From assembly GCF_003121625.1 (NCBI RefSeq), contig NZ_QDDJ01000004.1:248001-312000 (forward strand): a stretch of 64,000 nucleotides of DNA, in the 5' to 3' direction. Both the position numbers and the translations under genes were made by a program. The number at the start of each line of letters is the position of its first letter. Within the stretch, counting starts at the first letter, position 1. Origin of the DNA: Ornithinimicrobium cavernae (GTDB lineage: Bacteria; Actinomycetota; Actinomycetes; Actinomycetales; Dermatophilaceae). Below the pieces are notes generated by a model. That model worked only from the letters and a program-made list of their open reading frames with translations. It was not told the origin of the DNA and did not search any database. Positions 40,541-48,916 of the stretch are shown here, in pieces.

Positions 40541-41806
40541 GTGACCGTCTCTTCCCCTCCCCAGCGCACCGACGTCCTCGTCGTCGGTGCCGGACCTGCC
40601 GGCTCGGCCGCGGCGGCGTGGGCCGCCCGGTCCGGCCTGGACGTGGTGCTCGCCGACGCGGCGACCTTCCCCCGGGACAAGACCTGCGGCGACGGCCTGA
40701 CCCCCCGGGCGATCGCCGAGCTGGAGCTGCTCGGGCTGCGCGACTGGATCCGCACCCACCCCACCAGCCGGGGGCTGCGGGCGCACGGCTTCGGCCAGAC
40801 CCTGCACCTGGAGTGGACGGAGGGTCGGGGCCGCAAGGCCGCCGGCAGCCTGCCGGCCTACGGGTCCGCGGTGCCCCGCACCGAGCTGGACGACCACCTG
40901 CGCACGGTCGCCCTGAAGTCCGGCGCCCTCGGCCTGGACGGTGCCCGCGCGACCGCGGTGCGGCAGGAGGCCGGCCGCGTGCGCGGCGTGACCTTCAAGG
41001 GCGCCGACGGCACCTTCGAGATCGAGTGCGACCGGCTGATCGTCGCTGACGGCGTCCGTTCGCCGGTGGGCAAGATGCTCGGGCGCGAGTGGCACCGCGA
41101 CACCGTGTATGCCGTGGCGGCGCGCTCCTACGTCGACTCCGAGCGCAGCGACGACGAGTGGATCAGCTCGCACCTGGAGCTGCGGGACGAGAGCGGCTCG
41201 ATCGTCTCGGGCTATGGCTGGATCTTCCCGCTCGGTGGCGGCCAGGTGAACCTGGGTGTCGGCACGCTGGCCACGGCCAGGCGCCCCGCCGAGGTGCAGC
41301 TGCGGCCGCTGATGAAGCTCTATGCCGACCAGCGCCGCGAGGACTTCGGCGTCAGCGGTGACCTGCGGATGCCGACCTCGGCGCTGCTGCCGATGGGCGG
41401 CGCGGTGTCCGGGGTGGCCGGTCCGAACTGGATGCTGATCGGTGACGCGGCGGCCTGTGTCAACCCGCTCAACGGTGAGGGCATCGACTACGGCCTGGAG
41501 ACCGGCCGGCTGGCGGCAGAGCTGCTGTCCGAGGAGTCCGACCTCTCTGCCGCCTGGCCGGCGCTGCTGACCGACCACTACGGCGAGGCGTTCTCCATCG
41601 CCCGGCGGCTGGCGGGCCTGGTGACGGTCCCCTGGGTGCTGCCCCGGCTGGGGCCGATCGGCATGCGCTCCCCCTGGATGATGCGACTGGCCCTGCGCTG
41701 GATGGGCAACCTCATCACCGAGGAGGACCGCGACGCCGCCGCCCGGCTCTGGCGCCTCGCCGGCAAGGGCTCACAACGGCTGGACGCCCGGGCGCCGTTC
41801 AGCTGA
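40541..41806 (+). CDS. Geranylgeranyl-reductase-family FAD protein (menaquinone reductase-like)
   Basis: A 421-residue flavoprotein with N-terminal FAD-binding TDVLVVGAGPAGSAAAAWAA (GxGxxG), FPRDKTCGDGLTPRA (GGR-family C-G-D-G-L motif) and LIGDAAACVNPLNGEGIDYG (GD motif). In actinobacteria this group includes the enzyme that saturates an isoprene unit of menaquinone (MenJ). GTG 40541 is preferred over a GTG 6 bp upstream. No Shine-Dalgarno is evident; GAGAAT lies 7 nt upstream. Confidence 0.88.
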   Translation: MTVSSPPQRTDVLVVGAGPAGSAAAAWAARSGLDVVLADAATFPRDKTCGDGLTPRAIAELELLGLRDWIRTHPTSRGLRAHGFGQTLHLEWTEGRGRKAAGSLPAYGSAVPRTELDDHLRTVALKSGALGLDGARATAVRQEAGRVRGVTFKGADGTFEIECDRLIVADGVRSPVGKMLGREWHRDTVYAVAARSYVDSERSDDEWISSHLELRDESGSIVSGYGWIFPLGGGQVNLGVGTLATARRPAEVQLRPLMKLYADQRREDFGVSGDLRMPTSALLPMGGAVSGVAGPNWMLIGDAAACVNPLNGEGIDYGLETGRLAAELLSEESDLSAAWPALLTDHYGEAFSIARRLAGLVTVPWVLPRLGPIGMRSPWMMRLALRWMGNLITEEDRDAAARLWRLAGKGSQRLDARAPFS

Positions 41807-41861
41807 CCCGTCCCCGACCGACCGCGCCCACGCGCAGGCGGACCCGACCCAGGAGGCAGCG

Positions 41862-42347
41862 ATGGACCAGCAGCAGATACGCGCGGAGCTGAGCGAGGCC
41901 GGTGCCCAGGAGCTGCTCCACAGCGGCGGCGCCGCCCACCTCGCCTACACCGGCACCGACGGCACACCACGGGTGGTCCCGGTCGGCTTCTACTGGACCG
42001 GCCAGGAGATCGTGGTCGCCACCGCCGCGACCGCCCCCAAGGTCGTCGCGCTGACCGCACGGCCGCAGGTCGCGCTCTCGTTCACCTCCGAGCCCGGCCG
42101 GGCACGGGCCCTGTCGGTGCGCGGAACGGCACGCCTGACGATCGTCGACGGCGTGGTCGAGGAGTACCTCCTGGCCGCACGGCAGTCGATGGACGCGGAG
42201 GCGGCGCAGCAGTTCGAGGAGAACGTCCGCAGGACGTACGACCGGATGGCCCGCATCGCGGTCACCCCCGAGTGGGCGCGGTTCTACGACTTCGGTGCCG
42301 GACGGCTGCCAGGCTTCCTCCAGGAGCTGGTCGAGCGCGCCACCTGA
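41862..42347 (+). CDS. Pyridoxamine-5'-phosphate-oxidase-type flavin/F420-binding protein
   Basis: A 161-residue split beta-barrel protein: AGAQELLHSGGAAHLAYTGT, then PRVVPVGFYWTGQEIVVATA and PKVVALTARPQVALSFTSEP, as in PPOX-class FMN or F420-binding proteins. The long helix RQSMDAEAAQQFEENVRRTY follows. ATG 41862 is preceded by CAGGAGGCAGCG. Probably a small flavin/F420-dependent reductase or a binding protein; substrate unknown. Confidence 0.85.
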   Translation: MDQQQIRAELSEAGAQELLHSGGAAHLAYTGTDGTPRVVPVGFYWTGQEIVVATAATAPKVVALTARPQVALSFTSEPGRARALSVRGTARLTIVDGVVEEYLLAARQSMDAEAAQQFEENVRRTYDRMARIAVTPEWARFYDFGAGRLPGFLQELVERAT

Positions 42348-42381
42348 GCCGACTGTCGGCATACCGCGGCTGGTCAGCAGT

Positions 42382-42387
42382 TAGCCT
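42382..42387 (+). promoter_or_regulatory. Leaderless -10 box for the 42396 gene
   Basis: TAGCCT lies 8 nt upstream of the GTG start at 42396, and no Shine-Dalgarno is present. This suggests that transcription and translation begin at about the same base. Confidence 0.4.
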
Positions 42388-42395
42388 GGGGCACC

Positions 42396-43250
42396 GTGCA
42401 GGTCCTCCCCGAACCCGTCTGGCGCGCGCGTGCCGACGCCCACGCCGCCGAGGTCGACCGGCTGACGACCGGTCGGCTGGAGCGCCGCGCGGACGGTCGC
42501 AGGCACCCGGTCGAGGACTTCCTGTTCGAGTACTACGACCACCGCCCCGGGCAGCTGCGCCGCTGGCACCCCGGCGCCGGGGTCGCGCTCGAGGGCGCGG
42601 CCGAGCGGGCCGACTGGTCCTACTACACGTATGCCGAGGGGCGGGCCTGTCTGGACGTCGCCTCGTTCGTGGAGCGGCGGGAGTCGGCGCTGCTGTTCGT
42701 GCGCCGGCTGCTGTCCGCGACGCTCTCGCGCCCCGGCCGGTTCGGGTGCTTCGGGCTGCACGAGTGGGCAATGGTCTACCGCGCCTCCGGGGAGCAGATC
42801 CGGCACGGGGGCTGGCCGCTGCGGCTCGGGTCGGCGGGCACCGACGAGGTCGTGGAGGCGGCGACCATCACCTGCTCGCACTTCGACGCCTACCGGTTCT
42901 TCACCCCGGAGGCCGCGCCGCTCAACCGGCTGTCCCCGACGCGCGAGGGGCAGCTGGCGATGGAGCAGCCGGGCTGTCTGCACGCCGGCATGGACGTCTA
43001 CAAGTGGTGCTTCAAGCTCGCGCCCCTGGTGCCGAGCGACCTGACGCTCGAGGCGTTCCGCCTGGCCCGGGAGATCCGCGAGCTCGACATGCGGGCTGCG
43101 CCCTACGACCTGTCCGGGCTGGGCTACGAGCCGGTGCGGATCGAGACACCCGAGGGGCGGGCGGAGTACGCCGCGGCGCAGCGCGCCTTCAGCGAGCGCT
43201 CCAACGCGCTGCGCCAGCGCCTGCTCGCCGTCCTCCCCGCGCCGTCCTAG
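42396..43250 (+). CDS. Conserved actinobacterial protein usually named 3-methyladenine DNA glycosylase
   Basis: A 284-residue protein: VEDFLFEYYDHRPGQLRRWH near residues 38-57, FGLHEWAMVYRASGEQIRHG, THE-type conserved region ITCSHFDAYRFFTPEA, and LAMEQPGCLHAGMDVYKWCF. I recognise the family from actinobacterial genomes, where it carries the glycosylase name, but no helix-hairpin-helix glycosylase motif is visible, so the activity is doubtful. GTG start, leaderless-type upstream. Confidence 0.7.
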   Translation: MQVLPEPVWRARADAHAAEVDRLTTGRLERRADGRRHPVEDFLFEYYDHRPGQLRRWHPGAGVALEGAAERADWSYYTYAEGRACLDVASFVERRESALLFVRRLLSATLSRPGRFGCFGLHEWAMVYRASGEQIRHGGWPLRLGSAGTDEVVEAATITCSHFDAYRFFTPEAAPLNRLSPTREGQLAMEQPGCLHAGMDVYKWCFKLAPLVPSDLTLEAFRLAREIRELDMRAAPYDLSGLGYEPVRIETPEGRAEYAAAQRAFSERSNALRQRLLAVLPAPS

Positions 43251-44407
43251 CGGTCTCCCGCGTCCCCGTCGCCCGAGGTGGGCCGGTCCGCGCCGGGAGC
43301 CGCCGTGCCCGCAGCCGGGGGCTGTGCCGACCTGGCCGACGCCTGCAGCTCCTTGCGCATCTCCTCGCGCGCCCTGGCCACGGCCTCATCGATCTGCTGG
43401 GCGTTCTTCCTCCTGGTGCGCCGTCGACGCCACGAGGACCAGACCACGAGCAGGACGAGGGCGGCCAGGATGACGAGCTCGATCCACGGCAGGGCCCACG
43501 CGTCGGTCGCCTGGGTCGCCTGGACGAGTGGGAGCGCGGTGGCCGAGCCGGTCTGCGGCACCTGAGGGGTCACCAGCACCTCCTCGGTCACCCGGAACAG
43601 GGGCAGGACCCCCTCGACCTCCTGGGAGACCGTGACGGACTCGCCGGGGAGGACCTCACCGACCGGGTCGGGCGTCAGCGTGTGCCTCCCGAGCCCGAAC
43701 ACCCCGTGCCCGGTGATGTTCTGCTCGCCGGACAGACGCAGGTTGCCGGCGTTGTGCACCTCGTAGGTGACGGTCGCGGTGCCGGTGGTGAACGGGATCC
43801 AGGACCGGTCGAAGGAGACCGACAGGTTGCTCACCTCGAGAGCCGGGTTGACGTCCCCGGCGACCCTCAGGTAGATGCGCGAGCCGACCCGGTTGTCGAC
43901 CAGGACCTGCTGCCCCTTCGCGTCGGTCGCCTGCGAGGTGACCGACGCGACGATGCCGCCGGCGTGGTCCCCCGGGGTCGCGTCCGCGGGGACGCTGAGC
44001 GTGAACGGGATGTTCACGCTGTCCCCCGGCTCGACGGTGACCTGCTCGTCCAGGGCGACCCAGGCTCCCACCTCGGTGGCCGGGACGTCCGCGGGCTGCA
44101 GGGTGAAGCCGCCGTCCGGGCTGTTGATCGCGTCGTGGGAGTAGACGCGGAACGTCACCGGCTCCTCGCTGAAGTTGTTGAGCTGGGCAAGGTCCTCCAC
44201 CGACTCACCCGGCTCCACCTCGAACTCCCAGTGGGGACGGCCGTCGGCCCCTTCCTCGCCGGCCGGTTGCACCGACCAGGTCAGGGCGGGGCTCGCCCCG
44301 TCGGTCTGCTGCGCCTGGTCCTGGGCGGTCGCGGGGCTGACCGCGAGTGCGAGACCGGCGATCACCGCCGCGACGGCCACCCGTCCTCCGTGTGCCATGC
44401 CGAGCAT
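43247..44407 (-). CDS. DUF916/WxLIP-like cell-surface protein with C-terminal membrane anchor
   Basis: A 386-residue protein with an N-terminal signal peptide (hydrophobic VAVAAVIAGLALAVSP), followed by a first beta domain (HWEFEVEPGESVEDLAQLNN through PFTLSVPADATPGDHAGGIV, residues about 59-153). The pattern, with its VEPGES and TPGDH(A/Y)GG motifs, is that of DUF916/WxL-interacting proteins. A second Ig-like domain follows (VNPALEVSNLSVSFDRSWIP). Near residue 318 comes a transmembrane helix (WIELVILAALVLLVVW) and a basic cytoplasmic tail. It lies 4 bp after the subtilase gene and is its natural partner at the cell surface. The domain name is from memory of the family pattern. Confidence 0.8.
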   Translation of the reverse strand: MLGMAHGGRVAVAAVIAGLALAVSPATAQDQAQQTDGASPALTWSVQPAGEEGADGRPHWEFEVEPGESVEDLAQLNNFSEEPVTFRVYSHDAINSPDGGFTLQPADVPATEVGAWVALDEQVTVEPGDSVNIPFTLSVPADATPGDHAGGIVASVTSQATDAKGQQVLVDNRVGSRIYLRVAGDVNPALEVSNLSVSFDRSWIPFTTGTATVTYEVHNAGNLRLSGEQNITGHGVFGLGRHTLTPDPVGEVLPGESVTVSQEVEGVLPLFRVTEEVLVTPQVPQTGSATALPLVQATQATDAWALPWIELVILAALVLLVVWSSWRRRRTRRKNAQQIDEAVARAREEMRKELQASARSAQPPAAGTAAPGADRPTSGDGDAGDR

Positions 44408-44411
44408 CAGA

Positions 44412-44894
44412 TCACAGCGCCGTGATGGTCAGGACAGCGGTGTAGACCCCCGGCGTCGTGTCCACCGGGACCTCCAGGTGGAGGCCGGCGCCCAGCACCG
44501 CCGAGCCACGACCAGAACCCGGCTCGGCCGAGCCCAGCGGGCGCGGCACCGACAGCCCCTCACCCGAGGGGAACCCGGGAGCGACCACCCCGCCGGGCGT
44601 GACCACCTGGCCCTCCGAGGAGGACCCCACCGTCGGGGACCACCCCAGGAAACCACCGGTGAACAGGGCGTCACCCGGCCCGGTCGCGAAGTCCGACACC
44701 TGGGCCGAGACGTCCCAGCCCGGGTCGCTGGCCCGCGAGTCGGTCACCGTCACCGGCCGCAGCTCACCCGCCGTGGCCAGCCGGTCACCCAGCGACGCCA
44801 TCTCCGGCAGCTGCACCGTCCGGTCCTGCTGGTCCACCGAGATCAGCAACGACCCCTCACCGACGTCTCCGGGCACCGTGGCCACGATGTCCTG
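44412..44894. repeat. 483-bp direct repeat, copy A (encodes WxL-like domain)
   Basis: Encodes the last 160 codons and stop of the subtilase. It is nearly identical to 48434-48916, offset 4022 bp, with long identical stretches such as 44551-44612. The encoded domains differ at about 20 positions, clustered in one loop (44664-44695). Confidence 0.85.
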
Positions 44895-47800
44895 GCTGGA
44901 CTCCCCGGCAGGCGGTTCGGACCCGTCGTCCGGGACCCTCACCGTGACCGCGACGGGGGTGGTCGGGTGGTCGGGGTCGTTGGAGGCCAGCATGATGACC
45001 GCGTCGTGGACCTCCCCCGCGCTCATGCCCGCCGAGTCGACGGTGACCGTGACGTCCTGGCTCTGACCGCCGGGGACGGTGCCGGACATCGGCTCGACCG
45101 TCAGCCAGGTCGGCAGCTGGGTGTCCGGCAGCTCGGTGGTCCCCGTGACGTTCATGACCAGGTGCGTGTTCGGGAAGCCGATCGCCGACATCGGCGCCGG
45201 CTCCGGCATGCCACAGTCCGCCGAGCGCAGGTAGGACGGAGCGCTCTCGCCCGCGGCGTTGGATCCGGCGAAGAAGCCACTCGTCTCGCTGGTCGCCGGC
45301 GCGTCCAGCTCGACGACGAGGGTCGACCCGGACGGCACCGTGGCGTTCACCGGGACCGTCACCAGCTGCAGGACCTGGGGCTCCAGCGTCACCTCGGCGC
45401 TGCCGATCGGGCTCAGGTTGGCGTAGGTCAGCGACTGCCCGTCCAGGGTGTAGAGCCGCACGGTCACGGTCGAGGGGCCGAGGTTGACCGCCTCCACCCC
45501 GAACGACACGTCCGTGACGTGGAAGTCGTTGGTGATCGCGAAGTCGGCGAGGGTGAAGGTCCGCAGGAACCCGTTGTCGCCCGTCAGACCGTCCTCGGTG
45601 GAGCAGGCCACGGTGTTGTTCGCGACGATCTCCTGGGACTCCGAGTGGGTCATCGTGACCGACCCGGCGGGTGCTTGTGGCACCCCGACCGACGGCGGCG
45701 TCGCACCGGTGGTCAGGGTCTGCGGACTGTGCAGGGGCTGGAGCCCTGCCCCGTCGCCGGGCCGTGCCCGGTCCTGGGGAAGCGCCGACGACGTGAGGGA
45801 GGTGGCGGCGACCGGGTGCAGGGTGATCGCCTGCTCCCCGGCCTCGTCCAGCACGCTCCAGTCCAGGTCCTGACCACCGGTGTTGCCGATGGTCAGCGTG
45901 TGCTGCGTGACCGTGTCGGGGGCCTGCTCGGCGGCGATCGCTGCCGGCTCGACGTCGATCTGAGCGGCTGTGGACATCACCATGACCGGGAACTGCGCGT
46001 CCGCGATCGCCACGCCGCTCGCGTGGGTGTCCGTGGTGGACCAGGTGACCGACCCGCCGGCCCACTCGCCGACCGGCTGCCCGCCGGCCTGAGCGGTGAC
46101 CACCACGGTGGCGGACTCGCCCGGCGACAGGGTGACCGTTGCCGGCTCAACCTGCAGGGACAGCCCGTCCGCGCTCGCGCCGGTCGCCGTGTAGGTCGCC
46201 GTGGCGTCCGCCACGTTCGTCAGCGTGCGGGTCCAGGTGCACGAGGAGCCGCACTCGTGGTCCACGAGGGCGGGGACATTGAGGGTCTGGGGGTCCCCGT
46301 CGAAGCCGGGGGCCGGGTTGGCCGCCCGGAAGTTCGCATAGGTCTCGTCGAGGACCAGACCCGCCCGCCCCGCGGCCTCCAGGTCCATCAGCCCCGAGCC
46401 CTGGTCGAACGCCGTCGTGGGGCCGGCGCCCGAGCTGAGGACCTCCGGGGCCGCGGAGGCGGCGAGGGCGGAGCGAATCTGCATGGGTGTCCAGTCGGGG
46501 TGCAACGACGTCAGGAGCGCTCCTGCCCCCGCCACGTGCGGCGAGGCCATCGAGGTGCCCTGCTGGACCATGTAGGCGTCGGCCGCGCCCGCGTCGGCCG
46601 CCAGGATGTTGACTCCGGGGGCCGTGAGCGTCGGCGCCAGGAGGTCGTAGCGAGACGGCCCGCGCGAGGAGAACCCGGCGATGACGCCGGCCCACTGCTC
46701 ATCGGTGACCAGCGAGGTCTCGGGGTTGAGGCGGACGTTCGCGTGGGCCCCGACTGCGGTCACGTAGTCGCGCAGCGCCAGCCCGTCGGACCGGCCGATC
46801 ATGACGGCCGGCACCGCGGTACCGGCGAGGCCGCCCATGGTGGTCGGCGGACCGACGGAGTCGCTGAAGACCACGACGGCGTCGGCCCCGGCGGCGGCCG
46901 CGTGGGTCACCTTGTCCGAGAAGTTGCACCCGCCACGCTCGATGAGGGCGACAACGCCGTCGAGGGCCCCGGTCGGGAAGGCGGCGCAGCCCGTGCCGTT
47001 GCCGGCGGCGACCTGTGCGGCGTCGCGGACCGGCGCCTTGAGGGTGCCGGTCAGGCCCGGACCGTCACCGGAGGGCACGGCAGCCACGCCGCTGAGCCCC
47101 TCGGGGGCACCGGACGTCGTGACGTCCAGGGTCTGGGCAAAGACGCGACCGGTGGTCGAGGCGGCAACAGCCGTGACCCACGGCCCGGTGTGGGCGGCGG
47201 TGCTGGCTCCCGGCCCGTCGTTGCCGGCGGCCGCCGCGACGAAGATCCCGGCGTTCGCGGCCTCCAGGAAGCCCACGCTCACGGGGTCGACCCACGGGCT
47301 GTCGGAACCCGCGATCGAGAAGTTGAGCACGTCGACACCGTCCGTGACGGCCTGGTCGATGCCGGCCAGGATCGCGGTGATCGGGCAGTTGTTCAGGCAG
47401 ACCCGGTAGGTGATGAGGTTGGCCCGGGGAGCCACGCCCGACACCTCGCGGGTGAACGAGGAGTCCCCGACCGTGAAGGTCGCGTCATGGACGTTGCCGA
47501 CCGCGGTGGCGGCCGTGTGGCTCCCGTGGCCGTCGCTGTCGATCGCGCTGTCGGAGCGGTAGTCGAAGGACCAGGCGCCGACCAGCTTGTCGTTGCAGAT
47601 CGCCTCGTCCGGCTGCCGGCTGTTCGACGGGTCGCACACCCCGAGGTACTCGCCGTCACCCAGCGGGTTCTCGTGCTGGTAGCCGGAGCCGTCCGTCGCG
47701 GAGAAGGAGGGGTGGTCCGGGTTGATGCCCGAGTCGAGGACGCCCACGAGGACCCCCTCGCCCCTGGTGCCGACCTCGGCGCCGGTCGCCCCGTCCCAGA

Positions 47801-48434
47801 TGGCCGCCGACCCGATGAGGTCGTGGGAGACGTCCGTGGTGAGCTCCCGCAGCTCGTCCGGGTAGACGGCCGCCACACCGGGCAGTCCCCGCAGCGCGGA
47901 GGCCTCGGACTGCTCGGCCTCGACGACGACGGCGTTCAGGACCGCGCGGTAGTGCCGCTCGATCGTGAGGTCACGTCCCAGGTGGCTCTCGGCGCTGGTC
48001 ACGAAGGCGTCCTGTCGCGCCCGCAGGTGGTTTGCGTAGGCGACGGCCGCCGGGGAGCGCACATCGAGCTGGTCCGTGCCCGCCACCGCCGGGTCCGTGG
48101 CGCTGAGCCCCTTGACCCCACCGGTGTAGGTGGCCAGGGACGGCTCGTCGAGGCGCACGATCCACCGGCCGGTCGCGGAGGTGCCCAGGGCACCGCTGCT
48201 CTCGGGTGTCGGTGCCGTGTCCGAGGATGCCGCCGTGGCCGAGCTCGTGCCGGACCCGGACGCGATGACCGGTGTCGTGTCGGACTGGCCGAACTGCGCT
48301 GCCGCGACGGCCGGCACCACGCCGACCGCCGCGACGGCGACCACCGCCGCGAGCACACGCCCGTGCCAGGGCCTGCGCAGCCGCTCGGATCCCCTGCTCG
48401 TCCGAGAGGCTGCAGGCAGCCGTGACAAACGCAT
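44412..48434 (-). CDS. Secreted subtilisin-like serine protease (S8) with C-terminal WxL-like domain
   Basis: A 1340-residue protein: signal peptide (residues about 25-47), I9-like propeptide (about 88-200), S8 catalytic domain with D234 (GVLDSGINPDHP), H303 (DGHGSHTAA), oxyanion N405 (AAAGNDGPG) and S628 (QGTSMASPHVAG). A PA-type insert covers about 460-560 (VALIERGGCNFSDKV), followed by Fn3-like and beta-sandwich repeats. Residues 1181-1340 form a domain with SRASDPGWDVSAQVSDF and a final PGVYTAVLTITAL, which resemble the two WxL motifs. This domain recurs in the preceding gene. The ATG overlaps the preceding stop (TGATG). Likely a surface-bound protease. Confidence 0.88.
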   Translation of the reverse strand: MRLSRLPAASRTSRGSERLRRPWHGRVLAAVVAVAAVGVVPAVAAAQFGQSDTTPVIASGSGTSSATAASSDTAPTPESSGALGTSATGRWIVRLDEPSLATYTGGVKGLSATDPAVAGTDQLDVRSPAAVAYANHLRARQDAFVTSAESHLGRDLTIERHYRAVLNAVVVEAEQSEASALRGLPGVAAVYPDELRELTTDVSHDLIGSAAIWDGATGAEVGTRGEGVLVGVLDSGINPDHPSFSATDGSGYQHENPLGDGEYLGVCDPSNSRQPDEAICNDKLVGAWSFDYRSDSAIDSDGHGSHTAATAVGNVHDATFTVGDSSFTREVSGVAPRANLITYRVCLNNCPITAILAGIDQAVTDGVDVLNFSIAGSDSPWVDPVSVGFLEAANAGIFVAAAAGNDGPGASTAAHTGPWVTAVAASTTGRVFAQTLDVTTSGAPEGLSGVAAVPSGDGPGLTGTLKAPVRDAAQVAAGNGTGCAAFPTGALDGVVALIERGGCNFSDKVTHAAAAGADAVVVFSDSVGPPTTMGGLAGTAVPAVMIGRSDGLALRDYVTAVGAHANVRLNPETSLVTDEQWAGVIAGFSSRGPSRYDLLAPTLTAPGVNILAADAGAADAYMVQQGTSMASPHVAGAGALLTSLHPDWTPMQIRSALAASAAPEVLSSGAGPTTAFDQGSGLMDLEAAGRAGLVLDETYANFRAANPAPGFDGDPQTLNVPALVDHECGSSCTWTRTLTNVADATATYTATGASADGLSLQVEPATVTLSPGESATVVVTAQAGGQPVGEWAGGSVTWSTTDTHASGVAIADAQFPVMVMSTAAQIDVEPAAIAAEQAPDTVTQHTLTIGNTGGQDLDWSVLDEAGEQAITLHPVAATSLTSSALPQDRARPGDGAGLQPLHSPQTLTTGATPPSVGVPQAPAGSVTMTHSESQEIVANNTVACSTEDGLTGDNGFLRTFTLADFAITNDFHVTDVSFGVEAVNLGPSTVTVRLYTLDGQSLTYANLSPIGSAEVTLEPQVLQLVTVPVNATVPSGSTLVVELDAPATSETSGFFAGSNAAGESAPSYLRSADCGMPEPAPMSAIGFPNTHLVMNVTGTTELPDTQLPTWLTVEPMSGTVPGGQSQDVTVTVDSAGMSAGEVHDAVIMLASNDPDHPTTPVAVTVRVPDDGSEPPAGESSQDIVATVPGDVGEGSLLISVDQQDRTVQLPEMASLGDRLATAGELRPVTVTDSRASDPGWDVSAQVSDFATGPGDALFTGGFLGWSPTVGSSSEGQVVTPGGVVAPGFPSGEGLSVPRPLGSAEPGSGRGSAVLGAGLHLEVPVDTTPGVYTAVLTITAL

Positions 48435-48916
48435 CAGATCGCGGTGATCGTGAGGACGGCGGTGTAGACGCCCGGCGTCGTGTCCACCGGGATCTGCAGC
48501 TCGAGGCCGGCGCCCAGCACCGCCGAGCCACGACCGGCTCCCGTCTCCGCCGAGCCCAGCGGGCGCGGCACCGACAGCCCCTCACCCGAGGGGAACCCGG
48601 GAGCGACCACCCCGCCGGGCGTGACCACCTGGCCATCCGAGGAGGACCCCACCGTCGGGGACCAGCCGAGGAAGCCGCCGCCGAAGGAGCCGGCCCCCTC
48701 GGCGGCCACGAACTCCGACACCTGGGCCGAGACGTCCCAGCCCGGGTCGCTGGCCCGCGAGTCGGTCACCGTCACCGGCCGCAGCTCACCCGCCGTGGTC
48801 AGCCGGTCACCCAGCGACGCCATCTCCGGCAGCTGCACCGTCCGGTCCTGCTGGTCCACCGAGATCAGCAACGACCCCTCTCCGACGTCCTCGGGAACCG
48901 TCGCCACGATCTCCTC
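48434..48916. repeat. 483-bp direct repeat, copy B (encodes WxL-like domain)
   Basis: Encodes the last 160 codons and stop of the NxxGxxAF-repeat protein. It is in direct orientation with copy A. Recombination between the copies would remove the whole subtilase gene and leave an intact chimeric first gene. Confidence 0.85.

Noticed and set aside
44175-48425. 1416-residue plus-strand open frame opposite the subtilase gene
   Set aside because: It is the shadow of the real minus-strand gene: Arg/Gly/His-rich, no recognisable domain, while the minus strand shows a full S8 triad and signal peptide.
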